Shown piece by piece: positions 1-9,346 of a stretch of 64,000 nucleotides of DNA. The notes beneath the pieces are model-generated. The model was not told the origin of the DNA and made no database searches. It saw only the letters and a program-made list of their open reading frames with translations. The stretch is from Algoriphagus formosus (lineage in GTDB: Bacteria > Bacteroidota > Bacteroidia > Cytophagales > Cyclobacteriaceae), in contig NZ_NIUC01000002.1 of assembly GCF_002807035.1 (NCBI RefSeq), forward strand, positions 367,477 to 431,476. The letters are read 5' to 3'. Made by a program: the position numbers and the translations under genes. How positions within the stretch are numbered: position 1 is the first letter of the stretch; the number at the start of each line of letters is the position of its first letter.

Positions 1-220
1 TAAAGACCGAAAAACCAACCCCCATCAGAAAAAAGCTCAACCAGGAGACTTCGTGTAGGTACTCAGGATCCAAGAAAAGGAAGGGTATTCCTAAGGTGAC
101 ACCAAAACCTTCAAAAATGATCAGAAACAGTAATGCCCACACCAGAACTAGTGCTAGATTCTTTCGGATGTGAAGCAGGAAAAGCTGTACAGGAAAGCTA
201 AACCAAATATTTCGGACCAT
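1..220 (-). CDS. Membrane protein N-terminus, probable patatin-like phospholipase (cut by window edge)
   Basis: Only the first 73 codons are present; the gene runs off the left edge. The reading frame opens with ATG at 220 (M-V-R-N-I-W) and shows FPVQLFLLHIRKNLALVLVW, then two very hydrophobic stretches that should cross the inner membrane, separated by a short LFLDPEYLHEVSW segment. I associate this kind of start (F-P-x-Q-L-x-x-L-H plus P-x-L-F-L-x-P-E-Y-L) with large Bacteroidota proteins carrying a membrane N-terminus and a C-terminal patatin-like lipase domain, but the catalytic G-x-S-x-G region is outside the window, so the function is inferred. It is divergent from the DUF4494 gene across a 175-base gap. 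Confidence 0.55.
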   Translation of the reverse strand, partial: MVRNIWFSFPVQLFLLHIRKNLALVLVWALLFLIIFEGFGVTLGIPFLFLDPEYLHEVSWLSFFLMGVGFSVF

Positions 221-395
221 AGTGTTGGATATTCATGAAAAGTTAAAATTTTTCAACCAATGAAAAAATTTAACTCCGAAAGTACTGAGCATCAAAAACT
301 TGAAAAATGCCTTTTCATCAAATCTAGATTTGACCGACTGATCTCATGGACTATTTAATGATATGCTGTACTTTCACAGCCTAAACGAGAAAAAG

Positions 396-887
396 ATGAG
401 AACGTGGTTTTTGTGTAAAGTAAAATACGCCAAAGAAAATGAGCAAGGCCTTCTCAAAAGCATCTCCGAGCAATATTTGGTAGATGCGGTATCCTTCACG
501 GAGGCTGAAGCAATTTTATATGATAGACTAGGATCCCAAATTCGGGGAGACTTTCAGGTCACCGGGATCAGCAAAAGCAATATCGTAGATGTATTTTTCT
601 ATGAGGATGCGGATATCTGGCACAAATGTAAAATCACTTACCTAGTAGCAGATGGGGATAGTGGAAAGGAAAAAAAGGTAACCCAATACATGATAGTTAC
701 CGCTGAGGATGTCAAACAAGCCTACGATAGAATTCAAGAAAGCTTGAGCAATATGCTAGTGAGCTTTCGGGTGCCAGACATCAGCGAGAGCCCTATCGTG
801 GAAGTATTCAACTATGATTCCGAATTGGAGTCCGAGCCACTTCCAGAAGGGAATTTCAGACCAGTTAATCAAGAAGAGGAGGATTAA
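396..887 (+). CDS. DUF4494 domain-containing protein
   Basis: A cytoplasmic protein of 163 residues with no signal peptide or membrane segment. It matches the Bacteroidota-only DUF4494 family: it begins M-R-T-W-F-L-C-K-V-K-Y, contains the DRLGSQIRGDFQVTGISKSN core and ends with an acidic tail. An in-frame ATG at 363 would add eleven residues, but family members begin at the M-x-T-W-F position, so I chose 396. The family's role is unknown. The gene converges on the HD hydrolase gene; the stop codon sits in the loop of a 10-bp hairpin shared by both gene ends. Confidence 0.85.
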   Translation: MRTWFLCKVKYAKENEQGLLKSISEQYLVDAVSFTEAEAILYDRLGSQIRGDFQVTGISKSNIVDVFFYEDADIWHKCKITYLVADGDSGKEKKVTQYMIVTAEDVKQAYDRIQESLSNMLVSFRVPDISESPIVEVFNYDSELESEPLPEGNFRPVNQEEED

Positions 888-899
888 TTCTCCTCTTCT
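872..899. terminator. Hairpin shared by two converging gene ends
   Basis: Arms AGAAGAGGAG (872-881) and CTCCTCTTCT (890-899) form a perfect 10-bp stem with an 8-base loop. The stop codon of the DUF4494 gene lies in the loop region and the stop codon of the HD gene overlaps the right arm. No real T-tract follows on either strand, so it may slow or end transcription only partly, or protect the 3' ends. Confidence 0.5.
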
Positions 900-1506
900 A
901 GTTTAAGGCATCGGGTTGATTATCAATGACAAACTGTATCAGCTCCTCCACACTCAGGCCAGCTCGCTCTGAGCCATCTCTGATGTCTTCTCGACTCACT
1001 TGAGCGGCAAATGTCTTATCCTTCAATCGCTTTTTTACCCCTTTGATTTCCATCCCATCATAGCCTGTAGGACGCATGAGCGAATAGGCATGAACAAACC
1101 CACTGAGCTCGTCAAAAGCGTAGAGCATCTTGTCCATTTCACTTTTTGGCTCTACCCCAAAATACCTGGGTCCATGAGAGGCGATTGCTCGGATAATCTC
1201 CGGATCAACCTGACGTGACTCAAGCTCTTCGATTATTTTCTTGCAATGTAAATCAGGCCACTGATCCCAATCAGCGTCATGAAGAAGGCCCGCCAGAAAC
1301 CAGCGATATTGAGTTGATTCATCATACCCTTTTTTCTTGGCATAAGACTTCATAAGATGAGCCACTTGCCGCATATGAACAATCAATTTTTCATTTTTGA
1401 CCCAGCTATTTAATAATTCAAAGGCTTCACTCTCAGGGAGTACATTTCCAGCATTTTCAGGGTTCCCAAACTCAGACCTTCCGAGGTTTAAATCAATATT
1501 TGACAT
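898..1506 (-). CDS. HD domain-containing hydrolase
   Basis: A 202-residue cytoplasmic protein of the HD phosphohydrolase superfamily. The metal-binding core is visible: an upstream His in VHMRQVAHLM (near residue 44), the His-Asp pair in AGLLHDADWDQ (76-77), a further His in AIASHGP and an Asp in YAFDELSGF. Such proteins cleave phosphate esters, often of nucleotides; the substrate cannot be read from the sequence. An upstream TTG at 1515 is in frame, but the ATG at 1506 is preferred. It is divergent from the PAS protein gene across 73 bases. Confidence 0.8.
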   Translation of the reverse strand: MSNIDLNLGRSEFGNPENAGNVLPESEAFELLNSWVKNEKLIVHMRQVAHLMKSYAKKKGYDESTQYRWFLAGLLHDADWDQWPDLHCKKIIEELESRQVDPEIIRAIASHGPRYFGVEPKSEMDKMLYAFDELSGFVHAYSLMRPTGYDGMEIKGVKKRLKDKTFAAQVSREDIRDGSERAGLSVEELIQFVIDNQPDALN

Positions 1507-1554
1507 TTCAAACAATTTTAAATGTATTTTATACTATAAATTATGTTTTTTATT

Positions 1555-1562
1555 TACTTTTG
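1555..1562 (+). promoter_or_regulatory. Candidate -7 element TACTTTTG for the PAS protein gene
   Basis: TACTTTTG fits the Bacteroidota -7 consensus TAnnTTTG and lies 18 bases before the ATG at 1580. No clear TTTG -33 element stands about 19 bases further upstream, so this is a tentative call. Confidence 0.35.
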
Positions 1563-1579
1563 TGCACACCTTTAGTACA

Positions 1580-2641
1580 ATGAAGAATTTGGATGGACTT
1601 AATCTCATGGCTCAACTAGCCATTGCCTCAGAATACTTGATGCAAGTCACTTTGGATCGAGAGGGAAAAGTCCTTTCCAGTGATTCGGGGATAGGCCCAG
1701 TTCCTTCACTTTTTGACCAATCGAAAAAACCAATGGTTTTCGCCGATTGCTTCCTGTCATCCGACTGGGTAAAATATGAAAATAATCGCATAAAAGCCTG
1801 GCAAAACCACCACCAATCATTTTTTGTAGAGCTCCAGAAAATAAACTATCCCGATCAGACTTTATTAAAGACTAAATGGGAGTTCTTCTTTATTTCAGAT
1901 GATTTTGGGACTTGCCTAGGAATCGGTCATCCTGTGGATGCCCAAAAACCCTACAATCTTGCATTGGGCGAATACATGGATGGAACAGACCGTCCTCATG
2001 AATTTTTGGATAGTCTTCTAGAAAATAAACTTCTTGGGTTTTGGGATTTCAATCCATTCGAACAATCCAATACCATCAGTTCAGGACTTGCTCAGACCCT
2101 TGGGTATTCGGAAGAAGAAATTGACCAATTAGGAAAAATAGCTTGGGAGAAGCATATCCATAAAGATGACTTTTCCCAATTGCGATCAGACTTGATTCAA
2201 CACTTCAAATCAACCGGCAATATCCCTTTTAAAAGGGAGTTTCGATTGATTTCAAAGCGTGAGCAAATCATTTGGGTTGTCGGATTTGGCAAAACAACTC
2301 AATGGGACAAAGAGGGGAAACCCCAACAGATTCAAGGAATCATCATTGATATCAGTGAGCGAAAAAAGCAGGAAATCTGGTTGAAAGAACATCATTACTT
2401 TTTGAAAGACTTGGCTTTTCAGCAGTCTCACACCCTCCGAGCCAGAGTAGCAAATATTATCGGACTTATTGATATTCTAGAAATAGAACAACAATCGCTA
2501 GAATCACGACGATTGGTCGAATTATTAAAGAAAGAAACGTCCATGCTAGATTCAGCTCTAAAAAAGAGCATCAAAGAATCTGTCAATCAACAAAAGGCAT
2601 TCAAAGAAGAGACAAGCGATGCTGACTCTTCTTTAGAATGA
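1580..2641 (+). CDS. PAS domain protein with kinase-like DHp helix but no ATPase domain
   Basis: A soluble signalling protein of 353 residues. Residues about 140-265 form a PAS fold: LGYSEEEIDQLG, a W-x-x-x-I-H-x-D-D motif and the PAC ending QGIIIDISERKKQE. The last 90 residues resemble the dimerisation and phosphoacceptor helices of a histidine kinase, with His284 in QQSHTLRARVANIIGL followed by a long second helix. The HATPase domain that should follow is absent; the protein ends with a polar tail. The open frame extends upstream to a TTG at 1397, but this would overlap the divergent HD gene; the ATG at 1580 follows a promoter-like element. It may act as a phosphotransfer partner or a degenerate sensor. 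The first 130 residues match nothing I recognise. Confidence 0.75.
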   Translation: MKNLDGLNLMAQLAIASEYLMQVTLDREGKVLSSDSGIGPVPSLFDQSKKPMVFADCFLSSDWVKYENNRIKAWQNHHQSFFVELQKINYPDQTLLKTKWEFFFISDDFGTCLGIGHPVDAQKPYNLALGEYMDGTDRPHEFLDSLLENKLLGFWDFNPFEQSNTISSGLAQTLGYSEEEIDQLGKIAWEKHIHKDDFSQLRSDLIQHFKSTGNIPFKREFRLISKREQIIWVVGFGKTTQWDKEGKPQQIQGIIIDISERKKQEIWLKEHHYFLKDLAFQQSHTLRARVANIIGLIDILEIEQQSLESRRLVELLKKETSMLDSALKKSIKESVNQQKAFKEETSDADSSLE

Positions 2642-2680
2642 GACCTTAAAGATTTCTGATTTTCCATTTTGCTTTCAGAT

Positions 2681-2702
2681 AGCCCCAAATCACCTTGGGG
2701 CT
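2681..2702. terminator. Hairpin between converging PAS and SDR genes
   Basis: AGCCCCAA (2681-2688) pairs with TTGGGGCT (2695-2702) around a six-base loop. A moderately T-rich run, ctcatcccttttttcc, follows on the + strand. The right arm touches the stop codon of the SDR gene. It probably ends the PAS transcript and perhaps the other one. Confidence 0.5.
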
Positions 2703-3574
2703 CATCCCTTTTTTCCGCGACTCGCTTCTAGCATATCCCACATTTCTTGAGGAATCATATCCAAATTATTGAATTCTCCTGCACCTTTTAGCCATTCTCC
2801 CCCATCAATAGTCATCACTTCACCATTGACATAGCTCGAAAAATCCGAAACCAAATAGGCTGCAAGGTTTGCTAACTCCTGATGCTCCCCTACTCTTCCA
2901 ACAGGTACTTTTTTGGCAGGATCAAACTTCTTCACCAAGTCTCCCGGCAATAATCTACTCCAAGCCCCTTCTGTTGGGAATGGTCCTGGAGCAATGGCAT
3001 TTGATCGGATTCCGTATTTGGCCCATTCCACAGCAAGGGATCTAGTCATCGCCAGTACTCCCGCCTTTGCCGCTGCTGATGGAACCACATAGCCTGAACC
3101 TGTCCAGGCATATGTTGTAACTATATTCAAAAATGTCCCGGCCTGCTTTTTGGCGATCCAATCCTTACCAGCAGTAAGTGTCACTTGTGAAGTTCCTTTG
3201 AGAACGATATCAAGAACTGTATTAAAGGCATTGGTAGAGAGTCGCTCTGTCGGGCTGATAAAATTGCCTGCTGCATTATTCAAGACGACATGGATGGTTC
3301 CAAAAGCTTCGGTAGCATCTTTCCACATCTGCTCAACTTGCTCTATATCCCGCACATCGCAGGCAAGAGGCAGTACTTTCCCTCCTTTTTCAGCCATCAT
3401 CTCTTCGGCTGTTTGTTTGAGCACATCTAGTTTTCGGGAAGTGATGATCAGGTTAGCTCCCAATTCTAGAAAATAACTCCCCATGGATCTACCCAAGCCA
3501 GTTCCTCCGCCCGTGACCAAAATATTTTTACCTTTAAGTGCCCCTTCACGAAGCATTCCTTCCTTGAAATTCAT
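2702..3574 (-). CDS. SDR family oxidoreductase, 2,4-dienoyl-CoA reductase type
   Basis: A 290-residue short-chain dehydrogenase. It has the cofactor loop TGGGTGLGRS near the N-terminus, the NNAAGNFISPTERLS block, a Tyr in IVTTYAWTGSG, and PSAAAKAGVLAMTRSLAVEW instead of the usual Y-x-x-x-K pair. These features together are typical of mitochondrial and peroxisomal-type 2,4-dienoyl-CoA reductases (DECR), which use NADPH to reduce dienoyl-CoA intermediates so that polyunsaturated fatty acids can enter beta-oxidation. The C-terminal GEFNNLDMIPQEMWDMLE also resembles DECR. No other beta-oxidation gene is next to it. The start is a clear ATG. Confidence 0.85.
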   Translation of the reverse strand: MNFKEGMLREGALKGKNILVTGGGTGLGRSMGSYFLELGANLIITSRKLDVLKQTAEEMMAEKGGKVLPLACDVRDIEQVEQMWKDATEAFGTIHVVLNNAAGNFISPTERLSTNAFNTVLDIVLKGTSQVTLTAGKDWIAKKQAGTFLNIVTTYAWTGSGYVVPSAAAKAGVLAMTRSLAVEWAKYGIRSNAIAPGPFPTEGAWSRLLPGDLVKKFDPAKKVPVGRVGEHQELANLAAYLVSDFSSYVNGEVMTIDGGEWLKGAGEFNNLDMIPQEMWDMLEASRGKKG

Positions 3575-3736
3575 GTCGAAAATTTATGTTTTTGGGTTAG
3601 ACTGTCTCTTGATTTATTTTTAGAAAATTTCTTTTAAAATACGATCCACAGAAGATCGAAATCCAAAATAAAATCCAAACAAGATAGTCATCAGGCCCAA
3701 TATTTGAAAACAATACAGAAAAGAGTATCGCTGAAA

Positions 3737-4534
3737 ATGAAACGTATTTTAATTCTCCTTTTTCCTTTAGCAGCACTTGGCTTGTTTTCCTGTCAGGAGG
3801 ATGCAGAGCGGACTATCCGAACTGATTTGACCCAAGAAGCCAACCAATTTTTAACCATTTCGGAAGCATGGGGTGAAAGTCTCTTTTTTGCAATGATCAG
3901 CTTCAATTCTTATCAAAATATAGAAAGTGATACCCTGCCAGGATGCCCTGAAATATCCGTCAATAGCACGGAAGGCACCGTAACTCTCAATTTTAACTCC
4001 GGCTGTGAAGAAGGCGAGTCTGTTCGATCGGGAAAATTAATTCTGCAGTTCCCTCTCTCTGGTTCTAATCAGACCACTTGGTCCTTAGCCTATGAAGGCT
4101 ACAGTTATCGGGATTGGGAAATGGAGGGTACAAGGTCATTTACTTTTACCTCCCTCCGGAATGTCCGTGAGGAATTTGACGGGCTATCAATTACCACTTC
4201 AAATGAATTGAATTCTACGCTTTCGGGCAGCTTCAATCACCAACAGGTACTGAATGGTTTTTCCTTGTCAGAAATAGTTTCCAGAGGAAGTATGCAAGGA
4301 CTCAATCCTGCTGGACGAAGCATAAAAATGAGCTTGCAGGCTGACCGAATTGCCAATTACACTTGCTTTTTAAGCGGTAAAAGCAGATTGGCAGATTCTG
4401 CTGCAGAGCTTTGGGAGGTAACGAGAGGAAACGAAAATCTTAGACACTCATTGACATATACACCTTTGGATTCCTGCCAGACGCAGGTTGATGCCCTCCT
4501 ACCAGATGGGAGAACGCTACAATTAAGACCATAA
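3737..4534 (+). CDS. Hypothetical lipoprotein
   Basis: A 265-residue protein with a lipoprotein signal: MKRILILLFPLAALGLFSC, with Cys as the first mature residue. After it comes an acidic linker, then a beta-rich region rich in Ser, Thr and Gly with several Cys residues (PGCPE, NSGCEEG, NYTCFLSGK, LDSCQTQ) that could form disulfides outside the cytoplasm. I do not recognise a family. A TTG 33 bases upstream is in frame, but the ATG at 3737 puts the signal peptide at the N-terminus. It ends at a strong bidirectional terminator facing ahcY. Confidence 0.7.
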   Translation: MKRILILLFPLAALGLFSCQEDAERTIRTDLTQEANQFLTISEAWGESLFFAMISFNSYQNIESDTLPGCPEISVNSTEGTVTLNFNSGCEEGESVRSGKLILQFPLSGSNQTTWSLAYEGYSYRDWEMEGTRSFTFTSLRNVREEFDGLSITTSNELNSTLSGSFNHQQVLNGFSLSEIVSRGSMQGLNPAGRSIKMSLQADRIANYTCFLSGKSRLADSAAELWEVTRGNENLRHSLTYTPLDSCQTQVDALLPDGRTLQLRP

Positions 4535-4536
4535 AA

Positions 4537-4570
4537 AAACCCGAAAGCATTAGCCTTCGGGTTTCAAAAA
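4537..4570. terminator. Bidirectional rho-independent terminator
   Basis: AAACCCGAA (4537-4545) pairs with TTCGGGTTT (4556-4564). The stem is flanked by an A-run on the left and T/A-rich sequence on the right, so it can serve both the lipoprotein gene (+) and ahcY (-), which converge here. Confidence 0.8.
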
Positions 4571-4582
4571 TTTGATTGTTGA

Positions 4583-5902
4583 TTAATATCTGTAGTACTC
4601 TGGCTTGAATGGCCCTTTTACCTCGACACCGATATATTCCGCTTGATCTTTGGATAAAGTATCTAGCTCCACGCCTAACTTTGAAAGGTGTAGGGCTGCC
4701 ACTTTTTCATCAAGATGCTTTGGAAGAACGTAAACACCTGGCTGATATTCGTCAGTCTTAGTCCACAACTCAAGCTGTGCCAAAGTTTGATTGGTGAATG
4801 AGTTAGACATTACAAATGAAGGGTGACCTGTTGCGCATCCCAAGTTTACCAAACGACCTTCTGCAAGAATGATCAAGTCATTTCCATCGAGGTTGTAAAG
4901 ATCTACCTGAGGCTTGATAACAGACTTAGTCTGTCCATAGTTTTTATTCAACCAGGCCATATCAATCTCATTGTCAAAGTGGCCGATGTTACACACGATC
5001 GTTTTGTCACGCATTGCTTTGAAATGCTCTCCAGTGATGATATCCTTATTACCGGTAGCAGTAACTACGATATCAGCTTCCTTCACTGCATCTACCATCT
5101 TCTTTACAGCAAAACCATCCATAGCAGCCTGCAAAGCACAAATTGGATCGATTTCGGTAACAATTACCCTTGCTCCAGCTCCACGAAGAGAAGCTGCGGA
5201 TCCTTTTCCTACATCACCATATCCTGCTACAACGGCTACTTTTCCAGCCATCATCACATCAGTTGCACGACGAATCGCATCTACCAAAGACTCTTTACAC
5301 CCGTACTTATTGTCAAATTTAGACTTGGTTACAGAGTCGTTCACATTGATCGCAGGAAGTGGCAAGGTGCCATTTTTCATACGTTCATAAAGTCTGTGAA
5401 CACCTGTAGTTGTTTCTTCAGATAATCCTTTGATTCCAGCCACTAGCTCAGGATAATTATCCAAAACCATGTTGGTCAAGTCTCCACCATCATCCAAAAT
5501 CATATTCAATGGCTGTTTCTCTTCTCCGAAAAACAAAGTCTGCTCGATACACCAGTCAAACTCCTCAGCAGTCATGCCTTTCCAAGCATAAACCTGAATT
5601 CCGGCAGCTGCGATCGCTGCAGCAGCGTGATCTTGCGTAGAAAAAATATTACAAGAAGACCAAGTGACTTCTGCCCCAAGCTCAACGAGGGTTTCGATCA
5701 ATACAGCAGTTTGGATAGTCATGTGAAGACATCCAGCGATTCTTGCCCCTTTTAAAGGCTTGGATGCACCATACTCTTCACGAAGCGCCATCAATCCTGG
5801 CATCTCTGACTCTGCAAGTTTGATTTCTTTACGTCCCCAATCAGCAAGAGAAATGTCTTTTACTTTGTATTGGATAAATTTTTCAGATTGAATCTCTGAC
5901 AT
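4583..5902 (-). CDS. ahcY: Adenosylhomocysteinase
   Basis: The 439-residue enzyme hydrolyses S-adenosylhomocysteine to adenosine and homocysteine, removing the inhibitory product of methylation reactions. Seen in the sequence: the substrate-domain blocks [16 protein letters not shown] and [18 protein letters not shown], the NAD-binding loop GYGDVGKG at 227-234, the [17 protein letters not shown] segment and the family-typical C-terminal end PFKPEYYRY. The length is normal for the shorter bacterial form. The ATG start is clear. birA lies 65 bases upstream on the same strand, but the gap contains a good -7 element, so ahcY probably has its own promoter. Confidence 0.97.
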   Translation of the reverse strand: MSEIQSEKFIQYKVKDISLADWGRKEIKLAESEMPGLMALREEYGASKPLKGARIAGCLHMTIQTAVLIETLVELGAEVTWSSCNIFSTQDHAAAAIAAAGIQVYAWKGMTAEEFDWCIEQTLFFGEEKQPLNMILDDGGDLTNMVLDNYPELVAGIKGLSEETTTGVHRLYERMKNGTLPLPAINVNDSVTKSKFDNKYGCKESLVDAIRRATDVMMAGKVAVVAGYGDVGKGSAASLRGAGARVIVTEIDPICALQAAMDGFAVKKMVDAVKEADIVVTATGNKDIITGEHFKAMRDKTIVCNIGHFDNEIDMAWLNKNYGQTKSVIKPQVDLYNLDGNDLIILAEGRLVNLGCATGHPSFVMSNSFTNQTLAQLELWTKTDEYQPGVYVLPKHLDEKVAALHLSKLGVELDTLSKDQAEYIGVEVKGPFKPEYYRY

Positions 5903-5941
5903 AGTTATAAATGATTATAGTTTGATTTGCTAAAACTTTTG

Positions 5942-5949
5942 CAAAGGTA
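5942..5949 (-). promoter_or_regulatory. Candidate ahcY promoter, -7 element TACCTTTG
   Basis: Read on the minus strand, TACCTTTG matches TAnnTTTG exactly and would give a leader of about 30 bases before the ahcY ATG at 5902. The region 18-20 bases upstream is T-rich (CATTTTAG) but is not a clean TTTG. Confidence 0.45.
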
Positions 5950-5967
5950 CCGCATAAATCCCGCAAT

Positions 5968-6744
5968 CTAAAATGGCTTTGTATAGTCTGGAAAGCGAAT
6001 AGTCTGAAAATCAAATGACTTAGTGATACCTCCTTTCAATTCCATCTCAAGTTTACCATCTGCTTGCACCGCAATGATTTTCCCTTCAAAGGGACCACTT
6101 TCACCTTCAAAGTTTGCCCACTCCTGATAGAGAAATAAATTGGAAAGGTATTCTGTTTGAATTTGAGCGAATTTTCTTTTGCGAAGAATCAAATAATACT
6201 GCTCAAGCTGAGTCACAAGCAGACGCAGTAGTTCTTGCAGCGAATAGTCTAAACTTGTCAGCTTTTTCAGTGAGACCGCTTTTCCTGAACCAAAATCGGT
6301 CTGATTAATATTCAAGCCAATGCCTACTACCGCCACTTCCCAACCTGACTTGCCTATACTATTTTCAATCAAGACCCCGCCTATTTTTCCACTTTGAGCG
6401 ACAATCAAATCATTTGGCCATTTGATTTGAATCAAGGGAAAATAATCGGCAAGAACCTTTCGAATTGCGCAGCTTACAGCCATATTGAGATAAAATTGCT
6501 CGGACGCATCCAAAAACGTCGGTTTTAACACCAGAGAAAACGTCAGGTTTTTTCCCGGTTTAGACTCCCAGTGATTACCGCGCTGCCCTTTACCTGCTTG
6601 CTGATGATCACAAATCACAAGCGTTCCCTCCTGGGCACTCTGATTCCTGACTAATTGGAAGGCAATGTCATTGGTAGAGTGACACTCTGGCAGATATTGA
6701 ATATCTTTTCCTAAAAAAAGCGTATTGGCAAGAATTTTATACAT
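5968..6744 (-). CDS. birA: Biotin--[acetyl-CoA-carboxylase] ligase
   Basis: The 258-residue enzyme activates biotin with ATP and attaches it to the biotin carboxyl carrier protein of acetyl-CoA carboxylase. It shows the biotinyl-AMP loop GKGQRGNHWES, the catalytic IKWPNDLIVAQSGKIGGVLIEN block and GIGLNINQ, followed by a small C-terminal beta domain. The N-terminal winged-helix DNA-binding domain of E. coli BirA is missing, as is usual in Bacteroidota, so it is an enzyme only and not a repressor. It is divergent from rsfS with 64 bases between the start codons. Confidence 0.93.
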   Translation of the reverse strand: MYKILANTLFLGKDIQYLPECHSTNDIAFQLVRNQSAQEGTLVICDHQQAGKGQRGNHWESKPGKNLTFSLVLKPTFLDASEQFYLNMAVSCAIRKVLADYFPLIQIKWPNDLIVAQSGKIGGVLIENSIGKSGWEVAVVGIGLNINQTDFGSGKAVSLKKLTSLDYSLQELLRLLVTQLEQYYLILRKRKFAQIQTEYLSNLFLYQEWANFEGESGPFEGKIIAVQADGKLEMELKGGITKSFDFQTIRFPDYTKPF

Positions 6745-6790
6745 TTTAAAATGGTTTGTCTTCTTAGCAGGTAGTTTTACAGACCGAAGG

Positions 6791-6798
6791 CAAAATTA
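6791..6798 (-). promoter_or_regulatory. Candidate birA -7 element TAATTTTG
   Basis: On the minus strand TAATTTTG fits TAnnTTTG and lies about 46 bases upstream of the birA ATG. No good -33 partner is visible in the rsfS start region, so confidence is limited. Confidence 0.35.
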
Positions 6799-6808
6799 AA
6801 CGAATAAT

Positions 6809-7159
6809 ATGACAGCAGAAGCGTTAAGTCAAGTCATCGCAGATGCAATGGATGATAAAAAAGCCATAGACATCGTTGTGATGGATTTGAGAAATATTAA
6901 AAATACCGTAAGCGATTTTTTTGTTATTTGCTCTGCCAATTCTGACACCCAAGTGGAAGCAATTGCAGATTCAATTGAGGAGAAAGTATCCAAAGCAGGT
7001 GAAACCTCACCTTACCGGGTAGAGGGCAAAAACAACAATCAATGGGTATTGATAGATTATGTGGATGTAGTAGCCCACATTTTCCTGAAAGATAAAAGAG
7101 AATTCTACGGATTAGAAGACCTTTGGGGAGACGCAATTCTTTCTAAGGTTCATGATTGA
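6809..7159 (+). CDS. rsfS: Ribosome silencing factor RsfS
   Basis: A 116-residue protein of the RsfS/Iojap family. It binds ribosomal protein uL14 on the large subunit and keeps the subunits apart when nutrients are short. The family pattern is clear: AIDIVVMDLRNI, VSDFFVICSANSDTQVEAIAD, YRVEGKNNNQWVLIDYVDVVAHIF, then REFYGLEDLWGDA. The length is normal. ftsH follows 67 bases downstream in the same direction, an order common in Bacteroidota, so the two are probably co-transcribed. The start is ATG. Confidence 0.95.
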   Translation: MTAEALSQVIADAMDDKKAIDIVVMDLRNIKNTVSDFFVICSANSDTQVEAIADSIEEKVSKAGETSPYRVEGKNNNQWVLIDYVDVVAHIFLKDKREFYGLEDLWGDAILSKVHD

Positions 7160-7226
7160 TAGCTAACAAACTTTACTACCTCTTTTCCGTTTTACCATAA
7201 GTTTATAGAAATACCAAAAAAATCTA

Positions 7227-9323
7227 ATGAGCGAACCTAATAAGCAAAAGAAGTTTGTCCCCAAACCACCACAGAAGCCCAATTTCCAAATATGGCTAAT
7301 TGTCGCGGCAGTGGTTGTATTGATTGGACTGACTTGGATACAGCAGCGCGGCGCAACCGTAGACGTTACACAGAAGCGGTTTGAAGATATGTACAATGGT
7401 GGTGATGTAGCCAAGGTCATGATTGTGAAAAACATGGACCGAGTAGACATCACCCTCAAGCCAGCAGCGCTGAATGACCCCAAGTATAAAAATGAATTGG
7501 AGTCTAATTCTTCCTTTTTCAACCCAAATGGCCCTCACTACTCACTTCAAGTGGCATCTTCGGACAAGTTTGCAACTGACTTTGATGCCTTAGAAGAAAG
7601 TGTCCCAGCAGAGGACAGAATTGGATATAGCGTAACCACTGAAGAAAATTGGACATCCTGGTTTGGAAGCTTTGGCTTCCTATTGTTACTCTTTGTCTTC
7701 TTCTGGTTTATGATGAGAAGAATGGCAGGACCCTCTGGTCCTGGTGGCCAAATATTCAATGTCGGAAAATCTAGAGCACAACTCTTCGATGCAGAAAACA
7801 AGGTCAAAATCACTTTTGACAATGTAGCTGGTCTGGACGAAGCGAAAGAAGAAATTCAAGAAATTGTTGAATTCCTGAAAAACCCTTCAAAGTTCACCAA
7901 ACTGGGTGGTAAAATTCCTAAGGGAGCACTATTGGTAGGACCTCCGGGAACGGGTAAAACCCTCCTGGCAAAAGCTGTAGCAGGGGAAGCCGGCGTTCCT
8001 TTCTTTACGCTTTCAGGTTCTGACTTCGTAGAGATGTTTGTCGGAGTCGGTGCGGCACGTGTACGGGATCTTTTCAAGCAAGCCAAGGAAAAGGCACCAT
8101 GTATCATCTTCATTGATGAGATTGATGCAATCGGTCGATCTAGAGGAAAAGGCCAAATGCCAGGTTCTAATGACGAGCGTGAAAACACCTTGAACTCTTT
8201 GTTGGTGGAAATGGATGGCTTCGGTACGGACTCCGGTGTGATTGTCGTAGCGGCAACCAACCGACCTGATGTATTGGATAGCGCATTGCTTCGCCCGGGT
8301 CGTTTTGATAGACAAATTTCGATCGACAAGCCGGATATTGTAGGACGTGAGGCAATTTTCAAAGTTCATTTGAAGCCAATCAAAAGCTCTACAGACGTAG
8401 ATGCTAAAAAATTAGCAGCTCAAACTCCTGGATTTGCTGGTGCTGAAATCGCCAACGTATGTAATGAGGCTGCTTTGATCGCTGCCCGTAGAAATAAGGA
8501 ATCTGTAGATATGCAGGACTTCCAAGACGCAATTGACAGAGTCATCGGCGGATTGGAGAAAAAGAATAAGATCATCTCTCCTGATGAGAAAAAAATCGTA
8601 GCCTATCACGAAGCAGGTCACGCAGTGGCGGGTTGGTTCCTAGAGCACGCTGATCCATTGGTAAAAGTATCCATCGTACCTCGAGGTGTCGCAGCACTTG
8701 GATATGCGCAGTACTTGCCGAAGGAGCAGTTCCTGTATCAAACCGAACAGCTGATTGATGAGATGTGTATGACCTTGGGTGGACGTGCTGCTGAAGAGAT
8801 TGTCTTTGGCAAGATTTCCACAGGAGCACTCAGTGACTTGGAACGTATCACCAAAATGGCTTATTCCATCGTTTCTGTATATGGTATGAATGAGAAATTG
8901 GGAAATGTATCCTTCTACGATAGTAAGAGTGACGGATACAAAATGACCAAGCCTTATTCCGAAGCTACGGCTGAAATGATCGATCAGGAAGTTCATAAAC
9001 TGATCGAATTTGCCTACCATAGAACGCTCGATTTGCTCAAAGAGCGAAGAGAAGAATTGGAGACTTTGGCCAAAGAATTACTCGAAAAAGAAATTCTATT
9101 CCAGTCTGATTTGGAGAAACTAATCGGAAAGCGGCCATTTGCCAAAGAAACTACCTATCAAGCCTATACTAACGGCAAGAATAAAGAAGAGGTAAAGAAG
9201 GCAGAAGACGCTGAAGTCAAAGCCAAATCTGAAGAGGTTTCCTCAGAAGCTGAAGACAAGAAAGAGGTTCCCGTCGCAGAGTCTGAGTCTGAACCAGAGA
9301 CTGATGAAAAGGCGAAAAGCTAA
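7227..9323 (+). CDS. ftsH: ATP-dependent zinc metalloprotease FtsH
   Basis: A 698-residue inner-membrane AAA+ protease that degrades misassembled membrane proteins and short-lived regulators. Domains in order: membrane segment about 21-38; a periplasmic region to about 145; second membrane segment about 149-164; AAA+ domain with Walker A GPPGTGKT (238-245), Walker [11 protein letters not shown] (292-301) and [20 protein letters not shown]; zinc protease domain with HEAGH (461-465). The last 50 residues are a highly charged tail rich in Glu and Lys that is not needed for the fold. The gene is followed by a strong terminator. Confidence 0.97.
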   Translation: MSEPNKQKKFVPKPPQKPNFQIWLIVAAVVVLIGLTWIQQRGATVDVTQKRFEDMYNGGDVAKVMIVKNMDRVDITLKPAALNDPKYKNELESNSSFFNPNGPHYSLQVASSDKFATDFDALEESVPAEDRIGYSVTTEENWTSWFGSFGFLLLLFVFFWFMMRRMAGPSGPGGQIFNVGKSRAQLFDAENKVKITFDNVAGLDEAKEEIQEIVEFLKNPSKFTKLGGKIPKGALLVGPPGTGKTLLAKAVAGEAGVPFFTLSGSDFVEMFVGVGAARVRDLFKQAKEKAPCIIFIDEIDAIGRSRGKGQMPGSNDERENTLNSLLVEMDGFGTDSGVIVVAATNRPDVLDSALLRPGRFDRQISIDKPDIVGREAIFKVHLKPIKSSTDVDAKKLAAQTPGFAGAEIANVCNEAALIAARRNKESVDMQDFQDAIDRVIGGLEKKNKIISPDEKKIVAYHEAGHAVAGWFLEHADPLVKVSIVPRGVAALGYAQYLPKEQFLYQTEQLIDEMCMTLGGRAAEEIVFGKISTGALSDLERITKMAYSIVSVYGMNEKLGNVSFYDSKSDGYKMTKPYSEATAEMIDQEVHKLIEFAYHRTLDLLKERREELETLAKELLEKEILFQSDLEKLIGKRPFAKETTYQAYTNGKNKEEVKKAEDAEVKAKSEEVSSEAEDKKEVPVAESESEPETDEKAKS

Positions 9324-9346
9324 TCTTAAATCGCACAATTAATTTG

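Noticed and set aside
7856..8362. A 168-codon minus-strand frame inside ftsH
   Set aside because: It mirrors the highly conserved AAA+ domain, where codon constraint often leaves antisense frames open.
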